Shown here piece by piece: positions 57,101 through 64,000 of a stretch of 64,000 nt of DNA. The notes below the pieces were generated by a model. That model saw nothing but the letters and a program-made list of their open reading frames with translations. It ran no database searches and was not told where the DNA came from. Source of the DNA: Cyanobacterium sp. HL-69 (GTDB lineage Bacteria; Cyanobacteriota; Cyanobacteriia; Cyanobacteriales; Cyanobacteriaceae). Location: NCBI GenBank assembly GCA_002813895.1, contig CP024912.1:3091248-3155247 (forward strand), read 5' to 3'. How positions within the stretch are numbered: the stretch's first letter is position 1; each line of letters begins with the position of its first letter. A program made the position numbers and the translations under genes.

Positions 57101-58257
57101 TACTCCTCTTTTGCCCTAAGAGTCTCAATGCACCGAGGATCGATTAAAGTAGCCTTTTCAGGCTCTCTGGGAAACCAAGAAGCAGTCTTTTTACAAAATT
57201 CCACCAATACCAACATCACAGGCACTTCTATTAGTACCCCCACCACAGTAGCTAATGCTGCCCCCGAATTTAAGCCGAATAACATCACCGCCGTTGCGAT
57301 CGCCACTTCAAAATGATTACTAGCCCCAATCAAAGAAGCAGGTGCCGAATCCTCATAGGATAAATTTATCTTCAGTGCAATTACATAGGTAATAAAGAAA
57401 ATAAAATTAGTTTGAATAAACAAAGGAATCGCAATCAAAAAAATATGCAAAGGATTATTAACAATCAACTCCCCCTTAAAAGCAAACAATAAAATCAAAG
57501 TCGCCAACAAAGCAATAATAGCCACAGGAGAGAGATAATGTAAAAACTTCGACTCAAACCAAGCCCTACCCTTATACTTAAAAATCCAATATCGACTAAA
57601 AATCCCCGTAATCAAAGGTAAACCCACATATATCAACACAGAAAAAACAATAGTTTGCCAAGGTACACTCAAATTATTAGCCGATAACAACCATTGCCCC
57701 AACGGTGCATACAAAAATAACATCGCCAAAGAATTAACCGCCACCATAACCAAAGTAATTCCTTGATTGCTATAAGAAAGATAGCCCCACATCAACACCA
57801 TTGCCGTGCAAGGAGCGATTCCCAGCAAAATACAACCAGCGATATAAGAATCCGCCAAAGAAACCTCAACCCCTCTAATTATCTCCGTATCCGACAAGAA
57901 ATTAGAAAAAACATAACCCAGAAAAAATTGAGCAAAAATCACCATGGAAAAAGGTTTAACCAACCAATTAACCGCCAAGGTTAAAAACACAGGCTTAGGA
58001 GTTTTAACCGCCTTAACCGCCTGAGAAAAATCTATCTTAACCATGATGGGATACATCATAAAAAATAAACAGATAGCAATGGGAATCGAAACATTATAGA
58101 TACTGATACTATCCAAACTTTGAGCAATATCAGGGAAAACTCTTCCCAAGCCAATGCCAACGATGATACAAATAAAAACCCAGAGAGTTAAATATTTCTC
58201 GAAGAAACTTAAACTTCCCCCTGCTTTTATGGCCTTAGGATTTATATTTACTGTCAT
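57097..58257 (-). CDS. acr3: Arsenite efflux transporter, ACR3 family
   Basis: A 386-aa protein with ten hydrophobic spans and the family's essential Cys in GIAPCTAMVLMWGYLS. The N-terminus (LTLWVFICIIVGIGLGRVFP) and the FFMMYPIMVKIDF segment are typical of ACR3/ArsB-type permeases from bacteria and yeast. It removes As(III), and often Sb(III), from the cytosol. It lies 197 nt downstream of arsR on the same strand, with a candidate operator between. Confidence 0.93.
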   Translation of the reverse strand: MTVNINPKAIKAGGSLSFFEKYLTLWVFICIIVGIGLGRVFPDIAQSLDSISIYNVSIPIAICLFFMMYPIMVKIDFSQAVKAVKTPKPVFLTLAVNWLVKPFSMVIFAQFFLGYVFSNFLSDTEIIRGVEVSLADSYIAGCILLGIAPCTAMVLMWGYLSYSNQGITLVMVAVNSLAMLFLYAPLGQWLLSANNLSVPWQTIVFSVLIYVGLPLITGIFSRYWIFKYKGRAWFESKFLHYLSPVAIIALLATLILLFAFKGELIVNNPLHIFLIAIPLFIQTNFIFFITYVIALKINLSYEDSAPASLIGASNHFEVAIATAVMLFGLNSGAALATVVGVLIEVPVMLVLVEFCKKTASWFPREPEKATLIDPRCIETLRAKEEY

Positions 58258-58382
58258 AATAAAACAATTTTTATTGGTATATTTTAGGCAAGTAAGTAAT
58301 GAAAATTATCTATCTTTATTCTCAAGATATGATTAAAGTCCCTTAAGAAATTAACCGTTAAATTTCGACAACAGAAAATTCT

Positions 58383-58402
58383 TTTCAAATCTTAATTTGA
58401 AA
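58383..58402. promoter_or_regulatory. Candidate ArsR operator in the acr3 promoter
   Basis: A perfect inverted repeat TTTCAAAT-CTTA-ATTTGAAA, 126 nt before the acr3 ATG and 53 nt past the arsR stop. Palindromes of the TCAAAT/ATTTGA type are usual ArsR/SmtB-family operators. Function inferred from form and position. Confidence 0.6.
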
Positions 58403-58454
58403 TCATAACCTGCAAAACAATTATAACAGTAAAAATTGGTATATATATCGCTTC

Positions 58455-58778
58455 CTAATCGCAACATTTTCGAGAAGGTGTCAAAGAAACCGTGAGACGA
58501 AAATCTGCCAAATACTGCTCCAATATCACCATCTGAGATAAGTTTAAACTATAATAAACCCATCGCCCCTCCTGACGGGTACGCACCAAACCAGCTTCCT
58601 TCAAAGTTTTGAGGTGAAAAGATAACTTTGATTGACTGATATTTAAAACCTCCAACAACTCACATACGCACAACTCTTGATTTCTCAACAAATTTAATAC
58701 TTCAATCCGAATAGAATCAGATAACGCATGAAATCCTTTTTTTATGTTAGTTTTTTCTTCTACTTCTGCAATGCTCAT
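58455..58778 (-). CDS. arsR: ArsR-family arsenite-responsive repressor
   Basis: A 107-aa winged-helix repressor. The start at 58778 (MSIAEVEEK) is preferred over the Met 24 nt upstream. The As(III)-binding pair C37/C39 is in NQELCVCELLEV, the recognition helix is QSKLSFHLKTLKEAGLVRT, and the end carries a second Cys pair (C105, C106) that could bind metal. It releases DNA when arsenite binds. It faces the same way as acr3 and lies upstream of it. Confidence 0.93.
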   Translation of the reverse strand: MSIAEVEEKTNIKKGFHALSDSIRIEVLNLLRNQELCVCELLEVLNISQSKLSFHLKTLKEAGLVRTRQEGRWVYYSLNLSQMVILEQYLADFRLTVSLTPSRKCCD

Positions 58779-59521
58779 TAAAGTTATAGTATTAAGGTAC
58801 AAAATTCAGCTTTGATACTTACCCTTGGGAAATTTTCACCTAACGAAGTAGGTAATCCTGTGTCACTTGTTACCCAAAAACCAAGTATTTAAAGTTCTCA
58901 TCTTGTTTTTTAACGTCCACGTTACTATTAATTGTACATCTTATTGCCATTACCATCAAAAAAACAAGAGCAATGCTTGTAAAAGAAGCACTAGCGAAGT
59001 AATTATCTTCCGTAGTTTATGCATAGTGTCTCTCGTTGATTTGTGTCTGAGAAAATCAGAATATTCATGGGGCTTAACAAAGTAACGCAATCTAATTATT
59101 TACTTTTTATGATGGCTTGCTCAATAAAATTTGACTCAATATTAATCATTATGCTATGATTAAATCTAGTTTAATTGCTGAATTTATTATGTAATTAAAA
59201 CTCCCTAATATGAAGGTAGCTTATAATACATTGTTCTATTTCTCAGAAAAAAGCCTAGTAGCTAAAAGTAATTTTTAATGTTATTTTCAACATAAAATAT
59301 CTAATACTATTGTAATTATTTTATTTTTTAAGTATAGATTAAATTAAGTTTAACATACTAAAACATGAGTAAATCTAATGCAATTCTAATAGATAGCTGA
59401 TAGTTTTATATTTTTAAAAAGTAAAAATAACTATCCCACTCAAAAATTGTAATTCGATAAATAGATCTCAATATATAATCGAAGGCAAAATACTGTAATT
59501 ATTCATAAACCATAAAAAACA
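58779..59521. other. Long intergenic region (743 bp) upstream of ggpS
   Basis: No gene is supported. It holds GGTAA/TTACC flanking a short loop (58850-58874), a 22-codon minus-strand frame starting at 59024 with a hydrophobic run, and AT-rich sequence to the end. A -10-like TATAAT at 59474-59479 lies 42 nt before ggpS. I did not find a frame resembling the small regulator ggpR known upstream of ggpS in Synechocystis. Confidence 0.5.
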
Positions 59522-61003
59522 ATGAAATCATCTCTAGTCATTCTCTATCACCGTCAACCCTATGACGAAGTAATTGAAAACGGAAAAACTTTTTATCGTG
59601 ATAAAAAAAGCCCTAATGGTATCGTACCAACCCTAAGAAGTTTCTTTAATAGTGTTGATAAAGGAACTTGGATTGCTTGGCGACAGGTTGCTAAAAAAGA
59701 ACAATCTACTTTCCAAGAAAGGGTACAGGTAGAGGAAGAAAGGTCTAATTACAGCGTTTTACGTATTCCCCTTTCCCCCAATCAGGTAAAGGAATTTTAT
59801 CATATCACTTCAAAAGAAGCCTTCTGGCCTATTCTTCATTCCTTCCCTTATCACTTCACTTCTGAGTCTTCTGAGTGGGAAAATTTTAAAGAAATTAACC
59901 GATTATTTGCTGAGGCCGCTTGTAAGGAAGCGGCTGATGATGCTCTTATTTGGGTACACGACTATAACCTATGGTTAGCCCCTAAATATATTAGGGAAAT
60001 GAAACCTAATGCGAGAATTGCTTTCTTCCACCACACTCCTTTCCCCTCGGTGGATGTATTTAATATTCTGCCTTGGCGTGAGGAAATTATTAAAAGTCTG
60101 TTGTGTTGTGATGTGGTAGGTTTCCATATTCCTCGTTATTCGGAAAACTTTGTCAATGTAACCCGTAGTTTATTACCTGTGGAAGTAGTGGAAAGACAAC
60201 CTGTACAAGGACATTTTACTAAATGTGGAACTGCTTTGGCTGAGCCTGAAATGGTAACTAAGTTACGTTATAACGGGCAGGATGTAACTGTTGATGCTTT
60301 CCCTGTGGGTACTAACCCCGATTACATTACTTCTGTGTTGGCCACGGCAGAATCCCAGAAAAAATATGAGGAAATCAAAGAGGAGTTGAATGGACGTAAG
60401 TTAATTATTGCCGCTGGTAGAATTGATTATGTGAAGGGTAATCAGGAGATGTTAGAAGCTTTTGGTCGTTTATTGGAACGCCGTCCAGAGCTACATGGTA
60501 AGGTTAATTTTATTGTCAGTTGTGTGTCGGCGGCGGCGGGTATGAGGGTTTATAAAACTACTCAAAATAAAATTGAGCAGTTGGTAGGACAAATTAATGG
60601 TAAGTTTGCCCGTTTGGATTGGACTCCTATTATTCTGTTTACTAAACCTATTCCTTTTACTGATTTGTTGGCGTATTATCGAGCGGCGGATATTTGTTGG
60701 ACTACTCCTTTGCGCGATGGTTTAAACTTAGTTGCAAAGGAATATATTTCTGCCCATAAGGATGAGAGTGGCGTATTAATTCTCTCTGAGTTTGTGGGGG
60801 CTGCGGTGGAATTGCCCGAGGCTCTCTTGACTAATCCTTATTCTGTAACCCGCATGGATACAGCTATTGATAAGGCTTTGGTGATGCCTGAAGATGAACA
60901 AAGAGAACGCATGGATGCGATGTATAAGACTGTTTCTACTTATGATGTTAAGTATTGGGGCGATCGCCTTTTAGATGTATTTGGTAAAATTCCTAAAAAA
61001 TAA
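59522..61003 (+). CDS. ggpS: Glucosylglycerol-phosphate synthase
   Basis: A 493-aa GT20 glycosyltransferase close to trehalose-phosphate synthases but of the GgpS type. Visible are the N-terminal MKSSLVILYHRQPYDEV, the WVHDYNLWLAPKYI motif, FFHHTPFPSVDVF, the nucleotide-sugar site in AAGRIDYVKGNQEML and the C-terminal PLRDGLNLVAKEYISAH. It joins ADP-glucose and glycerol-3-phosphate, the first step to glucosylglycerol, the main compatible solute of moderately halotolerant cyanobacteria. The phosphatase partner (stpA) is not in this window. Salt induction is expected from the family. Confidence 0.93.
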   Translation: MKSSLVILYHRQPYDEVIENGKTFYRDKKSPNGIVPTLRSFFNSVDKGTWIAWRQVAKKEQSTFQERVQVEEERSNYSVLRIPLSPNQVKEFYHITSKEAFWPILHSFPYHFTSESSEWENFKEINRLFAEAACKEAADDALIWVHDYNLWLAPKYIREMKPNARIAFFHHTPFPSVDVFNILPWREEIIKSLLCCDVVGFHIPRYSENFVNVTRSLLPVEVVERQPVQGHFTKCGTALAEPEMVTKLRYNGQDVTVDAFPVGTNPDYITSVLATAESQKKYEEIKEELNGRKLIIAAGRIDYVKGNQEMLEAFGRLLERRPELHGKVNFIVSCVSAAAGMRVYKTTQNKIEQLVGQINGKFARLDWTPIILFTKPIPFTDLLAYYRAADICWTTPLRDGLNLVAKEYISAHKDESGVLILSEFVGAAVELPEALLTNPYSVTRMDTAIDKALVMPEDEQRERMDAMYKTVSTYDVKYWGDRLLDVFGKIPKK

Positions 61004-61131
61004 GTATTTACTGAATTAATTGACAGATATATAGCAATTATCATGGTTACGGGGTACAAAATGATCCCCCTTAATAAGAGGGACTTGAAAATCATAAATG
61101 TATCTCATAATTATAAAAAACGCTATAGAAT

Positions 61132-61160
61132 GGGGGGATAATATTTCCCCTATTTTTTTT
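61132..61160 (+). terminator. Terminator downstream of ggpS
   Basis: GGGGA and TCCCC pair around a short AT loop within a longer G-run/C-run, followed by eight T at 61153-61160. It lies 130 nt past the ggpS stop, in the plus orientation. Confidence 0.5.
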
Positions 61161-61194
61161 GCAATAAATAACCTGATTAATTCATACATCAGTC

Positions 61195-61365
61195 TTAGAA
61201 ACGGGTAAAACTAGCAAACATATACCCCAAAACCACACCAATTACCATTGCCCAAACTTGTCCAGATTCCACAAAATTATTCCACGCATCGGTAATTTGA
61301 CCAATAATATCAGGATCTTCGATTATTTGAGCGAATATATAAGCAGAAAAATCGGTAAGTGCCAT
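61195..61365 (-). CDS. Small membrane protein (56 aa), unknown function
   Basis: A 56-aa frame starting MALTDFSAYIFAQIIE. The first 35 residues are amphipathic and acidic, followed by one span (VWAMVIGVVLGYMFAS) and a short end (FTRF). An acidic domain before a single span resembles small cyanobacterial thylakoid subunits, but I do not recognise it. It lies between ggpS and nadA on the opposite strand with its own upstream AT-rich region. Confidence 0.55.
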   Translation of the reverse strand: MALTDFSAYIFAQIIEDPDIIGQITDAWNNFVESGQVWAMVIGVVLGYMFASFTRF

Positions 61366-61531
61366 AAAATTTATTGATTTGTACTAAGGTAATTCCCTTC
61401 AAATTATATATTAAACCACCAAAATCAATACCCATTTATTGATTTCATCCTGTTTTTGTGGATTTTCAAATTTTGATAGTTCACGATATGATAGTTACTA
61501 ACTTTTACTAAATCCCCGACGGTTGTTGAAT

Positions 61532-62497
61532 ATGTTTACTGCTACTCCCCCCCGTAAGATTGAAAATAATATTCCCGATGATTTGTTCAGTGCGATCGCA
61601 CTTTTGAAAAAAGAACTAAACGCTGTAATTCTCGCCCACTACTACCAAGAAGGAGACATCCAAGACATAGCCGACTATATCGGCGACTCCCTCGGTTTAT
61701 CTCAACAGGCTGCTAACACCTCCGCCGATGTCATTCTTTTTGCAGGGGTACATTTTATGGCAGAAACTGCCAAAATTCTTAACCCCCATAAATTAGTATT
61801 ATTACCCGACTTAGAGGCGGGATGTTCCCTTGCGGACAGCTGCCCTCCCGATGCCTTTGCCAAATTTAAAGCCCAACATCCAGATCATATTGTTATTTCC
61901 TACATCAATTGTACCGCAGAAATAAAAGCCCTTAGCGATATTATCTGTACTAGTTCCAATGCCGTTTCTATTGTTAATCAAATTCCCCCAGAGCAAAAAA
62001 TTATTTTCGCCCCTGACAAAAACTTAGGGCGTTATGTGAGCCAACAAACAGGACGAGATTTAGTATTGTGGGATGGTAGCTGCATCGTTCATGAAACCTT
62101 TTCAGAAAAAAGAATAGTTGAACTGAAAGTACAAAACCCCGAAGCCGAAATTTTAGCCCACCCAGAGTGTGAAACCCCCGTGCTACGTCATGCTGATTAT
62201 ATTGGCTCAACTACCGCCCTTTTAAAATATTCTCAGAGTAGTGAATGCGACAAATTCATTATCGCCACCGAACCAGGAATCATCCACCAAATGCAAAAAC
62301 AAGCCCCCAACAAGGTGTTTATTCCTGCCCCTTCTACCACTAATTGTAACTGCAATGAATGTCCTTACATGAGGCTAAATACCCTCGAAAAAGTCTATCT
62401 TGCCCTCAAAAATAAAACCCCCGAAATTATTATTCCTGAACCCACTAGAAGTAAGGCTTTACAACCCATACAAAGAATGTTGGAAATGTCTAAGTAA
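61532..62497 (+). CDS. nadA: Quinolinate synthase A
   Basis: A 321-aa NadA. The start at 61532 (MFTATPPRK) is preferred to upstream TTG codons. The three [4Fe-4S] ligands are in [13 protein letters not shown], the Cys in [11 protein letters not shown] or HPECETP, and [18 protein letters not shown]. The quinolinate-forming loop [20 protein letters not shown] is intact. It condenses iminoaspartate with dihydroxyacetone phosphate in NAD synthesis. nadB and nadC are not nearby. Confidence 0.95.
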   Translation: MFTATPPRKIENNIPDDLFSAIALLKKELNAVILAHYYQEGDIQDIADYIGDSLGLSQQAANTSADVILFAGVHFMAETAKILNPHKLVLLPDLEAGCSLADSCPPDAFAKFKAQHPDHIVISYINCTAEIKALSDIICTSSNAVSIVNQIPPEQKIIFAPDKNLGRYVSQQTGRDLVLWDGSCIVHETFSEKRIVELKVQNPEAEILAHPECETPVLRHADYIGSTTALLKYSQSSECDKFIIATEPGIIHQMQKQAPNKVFIPAPSTTNCNCNECPYMRLNTLEKVYLALKNKTPEIIIPEPTRSKALQPIQRMLEMSK

Positions 62498-62511
62498 TAA
62501 GTTTTTGTTTT

Positions 62512-63720
62512 TTACGTTTGCTTAGCCCTCTCCATTATTAATTCTTTTACTTCCATTGCTGTGGCAGGGGCGAGTAAAATTCCGTTGCGGTAATGGGCGG
62601 TGGCTAAAATAACATTATCGTAACCTTCTAACCATTCGATAATGGGGGCTGGGCGCCCTTCGGGGCGAGGTCGTTTCCCTGACCATTGGGAGATAATAGA
62701 GGCCGATTTGAGAGCAGGACAAAAGGCGATCGCCCTTTGATGTAAATTAGTAAGTAATTGTTTATCCTCCATTACCTGTCCATCTTCATGGGCAAATTCA
62801 AGGGTAGCCCCCACCCAAAAACGATTATCATTCAGAGGTACGATATGCACATCATCCCCCGTAATCACTGGGTTAAAATCAGGCAATTTTTGCCACCCAT
62901 CATAACTCATCACCATGGCTTGTCCTAATACGGGCTTAATTTTTACCGTCTTTCCCAACTCCTCAGTTAAAGGAGTAGAACCCAAACCACCACAGACAAT
63001 AACTAAGTCTGCGTCTAGGGATGCCCCCCTCACCTGTAAAGACTCACAGACCCTTTTATTATCTTCATGTGAAGAACTAATTTTAAAATTATCAACTTTT
63101 TGACCAAAAATACATTTTACCCCTTTTATCTTCGCACCTTCGACCAAAGCCTCCACGAGGGGAATGGGATTGATTTGTAAATCATCGGGGGAAGAAACTG
63201 CCCCAATTATTTCTTCTCCTTGCACCTCTGGGCAAAAAGATTGTAATTCAGAACGATTCCAAACCTTGAGACGATAACCTTGCTCTGCTCTTTTTCCCGC
63301 TAATTTATGCCATTTTTCGAGGTCATCCTCTGCCAATAATAATTTGACGATGCCATGGCGGTTATAAGGGATTTCTAGCCCCGTTAACTGTTTCAATTCG
63401 GGTAAAAGGGTTTTGTATCTCGTTAAGCTATTCTCTCTTAGTCGCCATGCCCTTCCTTTTATTTTTTGACTCATTACCCCCATCAACAAGCCTAACGCAG
63501 CCCCGGATGAACCACTAGCTGGGGCTTTTTCATCTATCAAAGTAATATTAAACTGAGGATCTTGACTTAGTTCAAAGGCGATCGCACTGCCCACAATCCC
63601 CGCACCAATAATTACAATTTTATCCAGTGACTTATTCCTAACGCTAACTTTTTGAGTATAACCCAAGATACTACCCAGCGAAGAATTCGTTTTATTTCCT
63701 TCAAAAAAAATCAAAAACAA
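62512..63720 (-). CDS. FAD-dependent amino-acid oxidase (DadA/ThiO-like)
   Basis: A 402-aa DAO-family flavoenzyme. The FAD-binding loop is DKIVIIGAGIVGSAIAFELS, followed by GSSGAALGLLMG; the second dinucleotide segment is ADLVIVCGGLGSTPL and the C-terminal flavin contact is ATAHYRNGILLAPATA. It resembles glycine oxidase ThiO and D-amino-acid dehydrogenases; substrate uncertain. The first 30 residues look non-conserved and the true start may lie downstream, but no other Met precedes the FAD loop. It is convergent with nadA, 14 nt apart. Confidence 0.85.
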   Translation of the reverse strand: MFLIFFEGNKTNSSLGSILGYTQKVSVRNKSLDKIVIIGAGIVGSAIAFELSQDPQFNITLIDEKAPASGSSGAALGLLMGVMSQKIKGRAWRLRENSLTRYKTLLPELKQLTGLEIPYNRHGIVKLLLAEDDLEKWHKLAGKRAEQGYRLKVWNRSELQSFCPEVQGEEIIGAVSSPDDLQINPIPLVEALVEGAKIKGVKCIFGQKVDNFKISSSHEDNKRVCESLQVRGASLDADLVIVCGGLGSTPLTEELGKTVKIKPVLGQAMVMSYDGWQKLPDFNPVITGDDVHIVPLNDNRFWVGATLEFAHEDGQVMEDKQLLTNLHQRAIAFCPALKSASIISQWSGKRPRPEGRPAPIIEWLEGYDNVILATAHYRNGILLAPATAMEVKELIMERAKQT

Positions 63721-64000
63721 TAGGTTTAAATTTCCCCACTATTATGAGATTTTGCCCCATTTATCGGCTAAAACGGCTCAAAATCGTTACCTTTCTTTAC
63801 AAAAATCAGTAAAAATTTAGAAAAAACGGGAAAAACGATATTTTTTAAACATTTCAGCAATTAATCAGGTAATATCAGATCTAGTGTTAAAAACAGTCAA
63901 ACACTTATTCGATGGTTATTTCAGCTAATTAAATATTAGAATCTGATGATCATGGTTAGGTGTTAAAAATACAAATACAAATAAAATAGGAGTATATTCT
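63721..64000. other. Intergenic region at the right edge with a ribosome binding site
   Basis: AT-rich and without a supported gene. The last 15 bases contain TAGGAGTATATTCT, a strong Shine-Dalgarno at the usual distance from a start codon that would fall just past the window's end. The GTGTTAAAAA-type motif occurs twice (63882 and 63961), possibly part of its promoter region. Confidence 0.5.

Noticed and set aside
58867..59085. 72-codon plus-strand frame
   Set aside because: It is Cys/Lys-rich random-looking sequence without a ribosome binding site or family resemblance.

Overview
The window is a chromosomal segment of a unicellular, non-heterocystous cyanobacterium. It carries psbI (photosystem II), an NdhC-NdhK-NdhJ cluster, a CpcS/CpeS-type phycobilin lyase, a cyanobacterial RNA polymerase omega subunit, a group 2 sigma factor and many HIP1 octamers (GCGATCGC). 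Base composition is AT-rich by eye. With ggpS (glucosylglycerol synthesis, a salt-stress solute) this suggests a moderately halotolerant organism of the Cyanobacterium/Geminocystis type; the genus is an inference.

Layout. 0-5 kb: two small or hypothetical genes, rpoZ, psbI (only 38 codons), an OmpR-type response regulator, a DUF3727-like protein, the bilin lyase and ribD. 5-20 kb: a SigD-like sigma factor, a class A penicillin-binding protein, ndhC-K-J, a CbiX-like chelatase, an acetolactate-synthase-like ThDP enzyme, a glutathionyl-hydroquinone-reductase-like protein, a SemiSWEET and a fused 5-oxoprolinase. 19.8-28.5 kb is the accessory region: a RelE-type and a HicBA toxin-antitoxin pair separated and flanked by three copies of a small repeat, two glycine-zipper membrane proteins, a XisH/XisI pair, a GmrSD-like DUF262/DUF1524 nuclease, and a compact small-peptide transcription unit; acnB lies inside it and gltA just after. 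28.5-38 kb: gltA, sixA, secA, wecB, a secreted serpin, tRNA-Ser(CGA), a NifU-C-like protein and sulfide:quinone reductase.

38-47.2 kb holds an SLC12-type transporter broken by a single-base frameshift, then the most interesting locus: four co-directional genes encoding a von Willebrand A membrane protein, a 1047-residue tubulin/FtsZ-like GTPase, a MotA/TolQ/ZorA-like channel protein with a long tail, and a MotB/ZorB-like protein with an OmpA domain and an apparent proton-binding Asp. I read this as a predicted ion-driven, peptidoglycan-anchored motor coupled to a tubulin-like GTPase. It is Zorya-like in its engine but lacks the Zorya effectors.

47-64 kb: hrcA, a 1415-residue secreted haemagglutinin-like protein ending in a CHAT caspase-like protease, a CpdA-type phosphodiesterase, a Na+/H+ antiporter, an exopolysaccharide sugar transferase, pgsA, an arsR-acr3 arsenite module with a candidate operator, ggpS, a small membrane protein, nadA and a DadA/ThiO-like oxidase. 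A gene probably begins just beyond the right edge.
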